In this document: in pieces, positions 7,167 through 14,673 of the stretch
Position numbering within the stretch: the stretch's first letter is position 1
Layout of the letters: every line of letters begins with the position of its first letter
Origin: Bifidobacterium breve
Lineage (GTDB): Bacteria; Actinomycetota; Actinomycetes; S36-B12
Direction of reading: 5' to 3'
DNA: 19,422 nt
Assembly: GCA_945870085.1 (NCBI GenBank)
Contig: CAMBQX010000012.1
Coordinates: 1 to 19,422 of the forward strand
Program-made: the position numbers and the translations under genes
The notes under the pieces: generated by a model
The model's database searches: none
What the model was told of the DNA's origin: nothing
The model's input: the letters and a program-made list of their open reading frames with translations, nothing else

Positions 7167-9008
7167 CTAGCTCTGGGGCGCCGGCGCAGCCTGATCACCC
7201 GAGGGTGCCGGTGTAGGTGACCCACTCGGGTTCGCGCCGGGCTTACCAGGTTTTATCGGCTTTGCTGGATCCTTGTCGGGGTTCTTGCCGCAGATAACTG
7301 TCGGGGAAGACCGGTAGTTTGTCGTGATGGTCTCGCGATTTACCTCTGCGCCATCTTTGTAGAAAACTCGATCGACATCGATACTGAAACCTTCCATGCC
7401 ACTTTGCCCCAGGCACTTCATGGTCTTGTCGTAGATGGTCGCATACGGGAGAACATTGTACTTTGCTCCGAACTCTGCCTTGATTTCATCGTACGTTGGG
7501 GTACCCCAAAATGTAGCTTTCATTGAGGTGTCAGTCATCTTCGTGGTGATCAAAACTGCATTCGGGGTGTTGTTAGTGAACTTCATATCAAAAATTCCCC
7601 AGGCGACGGTCGCTTCCAGACCCGCTTGATACCTGGAGATATAGATGGAATGAGCCTGGGTAAAAGTGCGCTCCATGCCCGCGAAAAACGCCGCCGTCCA
7701 CATCGTTGTTGTTGCCGCCGAAACACCGCCACCAAGTTCTTCTGCGAATACTCCACCTTCACCGATCACGAAACCAACGGTGTAACCATTAGCTACAGTC
7801 CGCTCTTTAATCGTGTCATTCATTGAAAAAGTTTCACCCGGCATCAGCAAAGTTCCGTTTATTCGCCGAGCTGCTTCGCCAATATTTTGGACTCGATAAG
7901 CGGCATATGGAAACTCCTGCGTAAAGCTTGAGATCTTCTGTGTAATACCAAGTTGCTGGGCTTTCTCGGTTGTGAGCTTGGGGTCACGTGCGCCCATGGA
8001 TACCGTCACAGTTCGATTCGGCGGTGCATTACCGATTACCGTTGCCACTTGTGCCGCAAGTTCATCATCGTCTATGCCACTGCCAACCTGCGAAGGAACC
8101 ACAACGGGTTGACTTCGAACGATTTTGAACGTGGCATCGCGACCCGGTATTTCGACGGCCTTGAGATCCGCCGCAATGGACTTAAGCAAAATGGCACCGT
8201 CAAGGACCGGAACCAACTGCCCACCTTCTTGGGTGAAAGTTAAGGCATCAGCAATGTCGGCCGAGTTAATGGTCGCGGTAATGTCGGCCGAGTTAATGGT
8301 CGCGGTAATGTCGCCCGCCTTAACGTTGACTGGATTCGCCATCGCGGTACGCGCTAGGGCTTTTGCTTTCAGAGCCGCAGCCGCCGACACCGCCGGCGGC
8401 ACATCTACCAAAACAGCGGGAATCGGCTTGCGCTTTTGCATGAAGGCGACTTTCATCGCGTCGCCGGTTGCGTTTTGGTCAAGTGCAAAACCATCAACAC
8501 CTGGAGTCAAAACCGGCTTGCGCTGAGCAATAATCAATGTGGGCTCAACCGCGGGTTGATCAATTGCCGTTGCCACCCCGACAAGTTGGTCATCCAATGC
8601 ACTTTGGTCAATTGAGGTGATCGGCTCGAGCTCGCGTTGGGTCATGAAATCGCTGATAAGTGTGATCGGGTTCCCGGTGCGACCTGTGGCCTGAGCGATT
8701 GTCGCCTCAGCGTCAAATTTCAGGCCCGCGGCCTGCGGGTCAATGACGAAAAGGCGGCCACCCGTGCGGACTCGTAGGGGCTTGCGAGCTACCGCACCTA
8801 TTGTTGAATTGAGTTTATCTATTGCTTCGGGATTGCTTAGACCGCTGATATCAACGCCTGCGACAGTGGTGCCGGAACGAAATCCATCACCGGCGAGCAC
8901 AATGGCGCCAAAATAAAGTGAGGCGACGGCGACCACGGCGCCAACAACGATGAGAAAAGCCCGGAGGGAGGTATGCCGGGCTGAAGCCGGACGCTCGTGC
9001 TCAGCCAC
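7167..9008 (-). CDS. VanW family protein with peptidoglycan-binding-like repeats
   Basis: 613 residues from a GTG with AAGGGG eight bases upstream. It has a cytoplasmic N-terminus, one transmembrane helix at about 15-38, then two extracytoplasmic regions resembling the YoaR/PG_binding_4 type (about 45-190 and 215-345). A VanW domain follows at about 370-500 (RVQNIGEAARRINGTLLMPG, GETFSMND, HSIYISRYQAGLEATVAWG), then a Pro/Lys/Gly-rich tail from about 570 to the end. VanW proteins are associated with vancomycin-resistance loci and sporulation or envelope genes, but their activity is not established. The usual GGGxxQxxTT motif here reads GGGVSAATTT, without the glutamine. A nine-residue segment (TATINSADI) occurs twice in tandem at 235-252. 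It is the last gene of the mshB group and has its own likely promoter, so a cell-envelope role is inferred only. Confidence 0.9.
   Translation of the reverse strand: MAEHERPASARHTSLRAFLIVVGAVVAVASLYFGAIVLAGDGFRSGTTVAGVDISGLSNPEAIDKLNSTIGAVARKPLRVRTGGRLFVIDPQAAGLKFDAEATIAQATGRTGNPITLISDFMTQRELEPITSIDQSALDDQLVGVATAIDQPAVEPTLIIAQRKPVLTPGVDGFALDQNATGDAMKVAFMQKRKPIPAVLVDVPPAVSAAAALKAKALARTAMANPVNVKAGDITATINSADITATINSADIADALTFTQEGGQLVPVLDGAILLKSIAADLKAVEIPGRDATFKIVRSQPVVVPSQVGSGIDDDELAAQVATVIGNAPPNRTVTVSMGARDPKLTTEKAQQLGITQKISSFTQEFPYAAYRVQNIGEAARRINGTLLMPGETFSMNDTIKERTVANGYTVGFVIGEGGVFAEELGGGVSAATTTMWTAAFFAGMERTFTQAHSIYISRYQAGLEATVAWGIFDMKFTNNTPNAVLITTKMTDTSMKATFWGTPTYDEIKAEFGAKYNVLPYATIYDKTMKCLGQSGMEGFSIDVDRVFYKDGAEVNRETITTNYRSSPTVICGKNPDKDPAKPIKPGKPGANPSGSPTPAPSGDQAAPAPQS
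8253..8313 (-). repeat. In-frame 27-base tandem duplication inside the VanW-family gene
   Basis: Bases 8253-8279 and 8280-8306 are identical 27-mers, and the next seven bases begin a third copy before the sequence diverges. Because 27 is a multiple of three the frame is kept, and the protein carries the nonapeptide TATINSADI twice (residues 235-252). The perfect nucleotide identity suggests a recent duplication, by replication slippage or as an assembly artefact. Confidence 0.93.
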
Positions 9009-9033
9009 GCGGACAACCCCTTATCGGCCCAAG

Positions 9034-9039
9034 TTTATA
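9034..9039 (-). promoter_or_regulatory. Candidate -10 element for the VanW-family gene
   Basis: On the - strand the gap between the small membrane-protein gene and this gene contains TATAAA, 25 bases before the GTG start. That would give a short leader containing the AAGGGG ribosome binding site. No good -35 is visible (TCAAGG at 17 bases is weak). A short inverted repeat, ACAG-AGTAA-CTGT at 9042-9054, lies just upstream of the -10 and could be an operator. The element is proposed from sequence only. Confidence 0.4.
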
Positions 9040-9085
9040 AGACAGAGTAACTGTGACCTTGATGCTAAGCGAAATTCATTGAAAA

Positions 9086-9466
9086 TCAACGTAAGCGCGA
9101 TTGCGATTCGGTTACTGAAAGAGTTGCCACCACCGAGCCGAGAACCACCCCGCCCAGTAGGTAGACCCACTGGCGAGTTCCACCGGCGAGGGCCAGATCA
9201 CCCGCTGGTGACTCGGTCGACATGAAAATGGTGCCAGCAAGCCATCCTGCTATCACCGCCCAGCCTCCGAACCGGGTTCGCACCAGCCAAGCGCCACCCC
9301 TAATCAGGGCCAAAAGGAGTATTAGCACCAGGACCAGCCCCCACGGGATAACCAACTGCCCCCACGGCCACGCCGTGACCCACCTAGCCGCCTGCACGAA
9401 TGCGCCCACTAGCCCTACGGCAACACCGACCAAGAAAAGTGCGGCGAGCAGGAGCGCCCGGGTCAC
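9086..9466 (-). CDS. Small integral membrane protein downstream of mshB
   Basis: 126 residues with about four hydrophobic helices (near 3-25, 35-57, 66-83 and 98-116) and few charges. The start codon GTG shares four bases with the mshB stop (GTGA), which indicates translational coupling and confirms the start. A small membrane protein at the same place after mshB is known in mycobacteria (Rv1171), and streptomycetes carry a similar one; I recall the position, not a sequence match. Function is unknown. Its tight coupling to a mycothiol gene makes a link to thiol or envelope biology possible but unproven. Confidence 0.82.
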   Translation of the reverse strand: MTRALLLAALFLVGVAVGLVGAFVQAARWVTAWPWGQLVIPWGLVLVLILLLALIRGGAWLVRTRFGGWAVIAGWLAGTIFMSTESPAGDLALAGGTRQWVYLLGGVVLGSVVATLSVTESQSRLR

Positions 9467-10344
9467 GTAGTGATACCTGCAAATAGGTCGGTTTCGGGCT
9501 GGGAGGAGGGGGTCGGGCCCATTGCCAGCCTGTAGTACTCAGTGCCGAAAGCTTCGGCGCCGACATTGTCAGCAAGGGCGAAGAAACCCCCACTTACATC
9601 AACCTGCGTGCCATGGGCGCGCAGTGCCGCCATCTTGGCCGGCAAGAATTCAGGGGCGACAATCATCGTGGTGACTAAATCGTCATCACAGGCGAACGGG
9701 ATGTCATCTGGGTCCATAGCAGCAAACTCCGAGTCGCTGTGTCCGGAACCGGGCGCCCGCATGGCCTCAATACCCGCCCGAATAACACTCTTGGGGAATG
9801 CCGTCCAATAAACCTTGGTTACCTGCCAAGGTGCCCCAAGCTCTGGATCAAAAGTCGAGCTGGCGGCCAGCATGACCGCATAATGTGTAACGCGGTGCGC
9901 CTGGATGTGATCTGGGTGGCCGTAGCCGCCGAAGTCGTCATATGTCACGACTACTTGCGGCCGCACCTCGCGGATTACGCGCACCAGCTCTGTTGCCGAG
10001 ACCAATAAGTCGGTGCGCCAAAAGCAGTCGGGGTTGTCATTGCTCGCGGTGCCAACCATGCCGGAATCACGAAAGCGCCCGGGGCCCCCAAGGAGCCGCC
10101 AATCAGTTACTCCAAGTTCAGCCATCGCGGCGCCTAGTTCAATTAGCCGATGATCCCCTAATAAGTCGTCCTGGTCGGCCGCCAAGTGGGCGAACTCCTC
10201 CAACAAGATCTCACCCTCCTCACCCAAAGTGCAGGTAACCAAGGTGACTTCGGCACCCGCTGCCACGTATTTGGCCATGGTCACCCCGGTGCCGATGGTC
10301 TCGTCATCTGGATGGGCGTGGACCAGCATTAAGCGTCTACTCAT
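9463..10344 (-). CDS. mshB: N-acetyl-GlcN-inositol deacetylase MshB (mycothiol biosynthesis)
   Basis: Removes the acetyl group from 1-O-(2-acetamido-2-deoxyglucopyranosyl)-myo-inositol, giving the amine that MshC later joins to cysteine; a cytoplasmic zinc enzyme of the PIG-L/LmbE family. 293 residues, the usual length. The AHPDDE motif is at 10-15, with H11 and D14 as zinc ligands and D13 as the likely general base. The third ligand lies in GHPDH (H143/H146, most likely H146). The GGPGRFRDSGMVGTASN stretch and the late EYYRLA are typical of MshB rather than of the related Mca amidase. The start is ATG with no Shine-Dalgarno but a -10-like element six bases upstream, so the mRNA is probably leaderless. 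It is the first gene of a group with the small membrane protein and the VanW-domain gene, and is divergent from the S9 peptidase gene. Confidence 0.94.
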   Translation of the reverse strand: MSRRLMLVHAHPDDETIGTGVTMAKYVAAGAEVTLVTCTLGEEGEILLEEFAHLAADQDDLLGDHRLIELGAAMAELGVTDWRLLGGPGRFRDSGMVGTASNDNPDCFWRTDLLVSATELVRVIREVRPQVVVTYDDFGGYGHPDHIQAHRVTHYAVMLAASSTFDPELGAPWQVTKVYWTAFPKSVIRAGIEAMRAPGSGHSDSEFAAMDPDDIPFACDDDLVTTMIVAPEFLPAKMAALRAHGTQVDVSGGFFALADNVGAEAFGTEYYRLAMGPTPSSQPETDLFAGITT

Positions 10345-10350
10345 GCCCGA

Positions 10351-10356
10351 AGATTA
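10351..10356 (-). promoter_or_regulatory. Candidate leaderless -10 element for mshB
   Basis: On the - strand TAATCT (TANNNT form) is followed by six bases and then the mshB ATG. That distance would place the transcription start on the A of the start codon, as in many leaderless actinobacterial mRNAs, and it fits the absence of a Shine-Dalgarno sequence. Only 26 bases separate mshB from the divergent peptidase gene, so any -35 would lie inside that gene. Confidence 0.5.
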
Positions 10357-10370
10357 GCGGCCCGCACCCG

Positions 10371-12518
10371 ATGCGGCACGATGCGCAGATGACTTCATCA
10401 GAATCCTTCCCAAGGCAAAAGGCGCGCACCCGGGGATTCCAACTTGGTCGGCCCCGAGGGCTAAAAGTAATTGGCGAGCGCGTGCTCTTTATCCGCAGTA
10501 GCAGCGGGATTGATCCGGCCGGCAGTCTTTGGCAACTTGATCTGAGCATTCAGCCACCCCTTGAGGCGTGCTTGGTTGATGCGGCCGCTTTACTGACGAC
10601 CGGCGAGCTCCCAGCTGCTGAGCGGGCACGGCGGGAGCGAATGCGTGAAGTCACTTCAGGTATTACTCACTTCACAACGGATAAATCTGGAACGGTAATT
10701 GCTTTTGCGATCTCCGGTATTGCTTATGTGAGTGCACTTGGCAGCACCGTTCACACCAGAGAGTTGACCACCCCGGGGGCTGTCATCGATCCGAGAGTGA
10801 GCCCGACCGGACAGCATGTTGCCTTCGTCGTTGATGGCGGCCTATGGGTTATAGATGCCCACAACCTGGACGCGCAACCGCAACTGCTTTGTGAATCCAC
10901 AGGTGACACTGAAACGTGGGGCTTGGCCGACTTCATTGCAGCCGAAGAACTCGATCGCCTGCGCGGGTATTGGTGGCTCGCTGATGGCTCCGGGCTAATT
11001 GTTGAACGCGCAGACAATGCACCCGTTGGCATCCGCTGGATAAGTGACCCCGCCCAACCAGCTAATGAGCCGGTTGCCCACCGTTACCCCGCGGCCGGAG
11101 CGGCCAACCCCATCGTCGAACTCTGGCTGATCCCCCTGGCTGGAGCGCGTAAACAATTAATCTGGGACTTGGCCAAATTCCCATATTTAGCAACGGTTAA
11201 CACCACCGAAACGGGCGCGGTTGTCGGTGTGCTTGCCCGGGATCAACGCACGGCCAGCATTTATTGCGTTGACCTAACCCGCCAGAAGTTGGCCGAGATT
11301 GCACTGCGCACTGATCCAGCCTGGATAGACATCCACGGTGAGCTACCGTTCCTAGCCGCCGATGGGTCACTGATCGAAATTGCCGTCGACCCAGTGACCG
11401 ACACTTATCGACTCACCCGCGATTCTGCTTTCATCTCCGCGGCCGGCTTGCAGATTCGCGCCGTTGTGGACTGCTCAGGTGAGGCGGTCCTTGCCCTCGC
11501 CTCAACCGATCCCATGCAGCAACACCTTTACCGAATTGGTTTTGACGGCTCAGCCGTAGCGCTGACATCCGGTGATAGTTGGAATAATGCCGCCGCCGAC
11601 GGCACTACTTACGTGCTGGCAACCGCTAACTCCGTCACGACTCGCGTTGACTTCACTGTCGTTCACCCTTTGGGCACGTATTCGATCACTTCACATGCGC
11701 AAACCCCCAACGTGATAGTCACACCAAACTTCACAACAGTTGGGCCTGATGATTTACGCACCTGCGTGTTCTGGCCCACCGGTCACGTACCTGGCTCGCA
11801 AAAACTCCCGGTGATCATGTCGCCCTATGGCGGCCCACACGCTCAGATGGTCACCCATATCGCCGGTGCGCACGCATCCGATCAATGGCTCGCTGACCAA
11901 GGTTTTGCGGTTGTCGTTGTCGACGGACGAGGCACACCAGGGCGCGGTCCGGCTTGGGAGCGCTTGATCAAGAATGATCTGGCGATTGGCATCTTGGGTG
12001 ATCAGGTCACGGCGCTTGAGGCGCTCGGCGCGCTATTACCTGACCTTGATCTCGACCGCGTCGGCATCGTTGGCTGGTCCTTTGGCGGTTATCTGGCCGC
12101 CCTAGCCGTACTCGAACGCCCAGATATTTTCCACTGTGCCGTTGCCGGTGCACCGGTTACCGAATGGCGGCTCTATGACACTGCGTATACCGAGCGCTAC
12201 CTTGGGGATCCAAATGAATCGCCCAAAGTTTATGACCAATCATCATTAATTACTCGGGCCGAAAAACTGCAACGGCCACTCCTGCTAATCCATGGCTTGG
12301 CCGATGACAATGTGCTCGTCGCGCACACCTTGCAGTTTTCCAGTGCACTACTTGCCGCCGGCAAAATACATTCAGTACTGCCCTTGAGTGGTGTCACCCA
12401 CATGACACCCCAGGAGGTCGTAGCCGAGAATTTACTGAATGCCGAAGTCGACTTCTTTCGAACTCATCTCCAAATGGCTGGACCCGGATCAATCGGGGTA
12501 TTTGGGGCCGCCCCGTAG
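10371..12518 (+). CDS. S9 family peptidase, dipeptidyl-peptidase IV-like
   Basis: A serine peptidase of 715 residues with an N-terminal beta-propeller (about 20-440, DPP-IV N-terminal type) and a C-terminal alpha/beta hydrolase (about 450-705). The catalytic triad is S570 in GWSFGGY, D645 in HGLADDNV and H677 in GVTHM. The Glu pair E192-E193 in IAAEELDRLRGYWW matches the DPP-IV motif that grips the free N-terminus of the substrate, so dipeptidyl aminopeptidase activity is likely. There is no signal peptide, which suggests it acts in the cytoplasm on imported peptides. Its neighbour is the peptide ABC transporter, towards which it is transcribed. The start is ATG at 10371; an ATG at 10389 (residue 7) is also possible, and neither has a good ribosome binding site. 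The last 55 bases overlap the end of the ATPase F gene on the other strand. Confidence 0.93.
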   Translation: MRHDAQMTSSESFPRQKARTRGFQLGRPRGLKVIGERVLFIRSSSGIDPAGSLWQLDLSIQPPLEACLVDAAALLTTGELPAAERARRERMREVTSGITHFTTDKSGTVIAFAISGIAYVSALGSTVHTRELTTPGAVIDPRVSPTGQHVAFVVDGGLWVIDAHNLDAQPQLLCESTGDTETWGLADFIAAEELDRLRGYWWLADGSGLIVERADNAPVGIRWISDPAQPANEPVAHRYPAAGAANPIVELWLIPLAGARKQLIWDLAKFPYLATVNTTETGAVVGVLARDQRTASIYCVDLTRQKLAEIALRTDPAWIDIHGELPFLAADGSLIEIAVDPVTDTYRLTRDSAFISAAGLQIRAVVDCSGEAVLALASTDPMQQHLYRIGFDGSAVALTSGDSWNNAAADGTTYVLATANSVTTRVDFTVVHPLGTYSITSHAQTPNVIVTPNFTTVGPDDLRTCVFWPTGHVPGSQKLPVIMSPYGGPHAQMVTHIAGAHASDQWLADQGFAVVVVDGRGTPGRGPAWERLIKNDLAIGILGDQVTALEALGALLPDLDLDRVGIVGWSFGGYLAALAVLERPDIFHCAVAGAPVTEWRLYDTAYTERYLGDPNESPKVYDQSSLITRAEKLQRPLLLIHGLADDNVLVAHTLQFSSALLAAGKIHSVLPLSGVTHMTPQEVVAENLLNAEVDFFRTHLQMAGPGSIGVFGAAP

Positions 12519-13618
12519 TCGGTGCCGATTTCGCGGATCAAATCATTCGACCCGCGATCTTCACCTGCCGCGCCAGTTTGTTTCGTTAGACCCGGGTCTA
12601 GCCCCGTAATCGGTGCGGTGCCCAAGAACTCCACGATCGGGAAATGGCACGCTACTTTGTGGCCCGGCTCAAACTCAATTATTTCGGGTTTCTCGACCGC
12701 GCAAATATCTTGGGCCTGAAAACACCTGGTGTGAAAAACACATCCGGAGGGCGGTGCTGCCGGACTCGGTAAGTCACCCGACAACATGATGTGCTCACGT
12801 TGCCTTTGCGCGCGTGGGTCTGGGATCGGAATAGCCGAAAGCAGGGCATGGGTGTACGGGTGCAGTGGCCTCGAGTAAAGATCTTCACGTGTTGCAAGCT
12901 CCATTACCTGCCCCAAATACATCACGGCAACGTGATGTGCGATTTGGCGAACTACCGCAAGATCATGCGCAATAAACAAGTACGCGATACCAAAATCATC
13001 TTGTAGGTCTCGAAGTAGGTTTATTACCTGAGCTTGAATCGATACATCGAGGGCCGATACCGGTTCATCGCAAACGATGAACTTAGGCTTTAGCGCTACT
13101 GCCCGCGCAATACCAATGCGCTGCCGCTGGCCCCCTGAAAATTCCGCCGGATACCTGTTGTAGTGCTCAGGGTTCAGCCCAACTCGCTCCATCAATTCTT
13201 GAACGGCTTTTCTAACTCCACCGGGCGGCTTGACGCCCTGTACCGCGAATGGTGCCCCAATGATCGCACCCACCGTATGCCTTGGATTAAGTGCGTTGTA
13301 TGGATCTTGGAAGATCATCGCAGCCTTGCGGCGGATCGGCACCATTTCTCTGCTAGACATCTCAGTAACATCGAGGCCATCAAACTCAATGCGCCCACTT
13401 GTTCGTTCTATCAAACGCAAGACACTGCGCCCGGTCGTAGATTTACCGCACCCGCTCTCGCCAACCAAACCCAAAGTCTGCCCCGGTTGAACGGAGAAAC
13501 TAACCCCGTCGACCGCCTTCACCTGGCCGACCGTCTTGGGAAATAGGCCTTTGGAGCGAACCGGGAAGTAGGTTCGCAGATCGGTTACCCGAAGCGCTGG
13601 CTCCTGTGACTCGTTCAT
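12464..13618 (-). CDS. Peptide ABC transporter ATP-binding protein (DppF/OppF-like)
   Basis: One of two ATPases driving peptide import, located at the cytoplasmic face of the membrane. 384 residues: Walker A GESGCGKST at 53-61, Q-loop in MIFQDPYNALNP, signature FSGGQRQR at 160-167, Walker B FIVCDEP at 180-186 and H-loop in FIAHDLAVV. The C-terminal oligopeptide-transporter extension follows (HPYTHALLSAIP, then the cysteine cluster CVFHTRC-C-C at about 310-350). The R-T-Y-F-P-V and GLFPKT start is typical of F rather than D subunits. Its ATG overlaps the D-subunit stop as ATGA, so the two are translationally coupled. It is the last gene of the operon. The C-terminal tail of about 35 residues after the cysteine cluster is unconserved in appearance and lies partly antisense to the peptidase gene. 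Confidence 0.94.
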   Translation of the reverse strand: MNESQEPALRVTDLRTYFPVRSKGLFPKTVGQVKAVDGVSFSVQPGQTLGLVGESGCGKSTTGRSVLRLIERTSGRIEFDGLDVTEMSSREMVPIRRKAAMIFQDPYNALNPRHTVGAIIGAPFAVQGVKPPGGVRKAVQELMERVGLNPEHYNRYPAEFSGGQRQRIGIARAVALKPKFIVCDEPVSALDVSIQAQVINLLRDLQDDFGIAYLFIAHDLAVVRQIAHHVAVMYLGQVMELATREDLYSRPLHPYTHALLSAIPIPDPRAQRQREHIMLSGDLPSPAAPPSGCVFHTRCFQAQDICAVEKPEIIEFEPGHKVACHFPIVEFLGTAPITGLDPGLTKQTGAAGEDRGSNDLIREIGTDYGAAPNTPIDPGPAIWR

Positions 13619-14673
13619 CTACTGGGCCTCCCCAACAAATTTAGTGTCAAATCCGCCACAGCTTGCCGTTCGGTGGCCGGCAAATGGCAGCGCACTTGGT
13701 GCCCGGCCCCCACATCTTCAAGTGCCGGCCGCTGGGTTTGGCACACGTCACCGGTAACTCGATCCTGATATACGCACCGTGGGTTAAATACACACCCGGT
13801 GGGCAGCCGAAGTGGTGATGGCGGATTGCCGGGGATCGGGTCAAGGCGATCACCAGGCACCTGATTCAAGCGAGGTATCGAGGCTAGCAGTCCGAGCGTA
13901 TACGGCATCTGCGGGTGATAGAAAATATCGTCAACGCTGCCCGATTCAACTACGCGTGCCCCATACATGACGGCCACTTCATCAGCTACATCAGCGACTA
14001 TTCCCAGATCGTGGGTGATGAGAATGACAGCCGTATCGAACTCACGCTGCAACTGGGAAATAAGCTCGATGATCTGCGCCTGCACCGTGACATCCAGTGC
14101 AGTTGTTGGTTCGTCGGCAATAAGCAGGGATGGAGAGTTGATTAACGCCATGGCTATCATTACCCGCTGGCGCATCCCGCCCGAGAACTGGTGGGGGTAG
14201 TCGTCAAATCGCTTAGCCGGGGCTGGGATTCCAACTTTATGCAGCATCTCAATGGCACGATCACGCGCACTCGCCTTGGATACTTTTTCATGAGCGTTGA
14301 CCGCTTCGGTCAATTGATCGCCAATTCGATAAAACGGATGCAGGCTAGACATTGGATCTTGGAAGATCATCGCCATCTTATTGCCGCGCAACTTGCGCAG
14401 CCCCTCTTCTGGCATCGCCACGAGGTCTTCACCGTCAAAAAACACTTCGCCACTGACATCGGCATTTCGTTTGTTAATAAGGCCCATCACGGCCTGCGCC
14501 GTAACACTTTTGCCTGAACCAGACTCCCCCACGATAGCCAGCGTTTTACCGCGTTCAATCGCGAAACTCACCCCATCAACGGCTCGCACAATGCCGTCTT
14601 CGGTCGGGAACTGCACCGAAAGATCCGAGACCTCCAAAAAGGCTCGCTGCGAATTCGCTTTTCCGGCCATCAC
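13615..14673 (-). CDS. Peptide ABC transporter ATP-binding protein (DppD/OppD-like)
   Basis: The second ATPase of the peptide importer, 352 residues. It has Walker A GESGSGKS at 49-56, Q-loop MIFQDPMSSLHP, signature FSGGMRQRV, Walker B LLIADEPTTALD and H-loop ILITHDLG. The oligopeptide C-terminal extension has HPQMPYTLGLLASIPRL and a cysteine cluster (GCVFNPRC, C, C). The start GTG overlaps the permease B stop as GTGA; an ATG immediately follows as codon 2 and could be used instead. It sits between permease B and ATPase F with 4-base overlaps on both sides, so the three are translated as a coupled block. Confidence 0.94.
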   Translation of the reverse strand: MMAGKANSQRAFLEVSDLSVQFPTEDGIVRAVDGVSFAIERGKTLAIVGESGSGKSVTAQAVMGLINKRNADVSGEVFFDGEDLVAMPEEGLRKLRGNKMAMIFQDPMSSLHPFYRIGDQLTEAVNAHEKVSKASARDRAIEMLHKVGIPAPAKRFDDYPHQFSGGMRQRVMIAMALINSPSLLIADEPTTALDVTVQAQIIELISQLQREFDTAVILITHDLGIVADVADEVAVMYGARVVESGSVDDIFYHPQMPYTLGLLASIPRLNQVPGDRLDPIPGNPPSPLRLPTGCVFNPRCVYQDRVTGDVCQTQRPALEDVGAGHQVRCHLPATERQAVADLTLNLLGRPSR

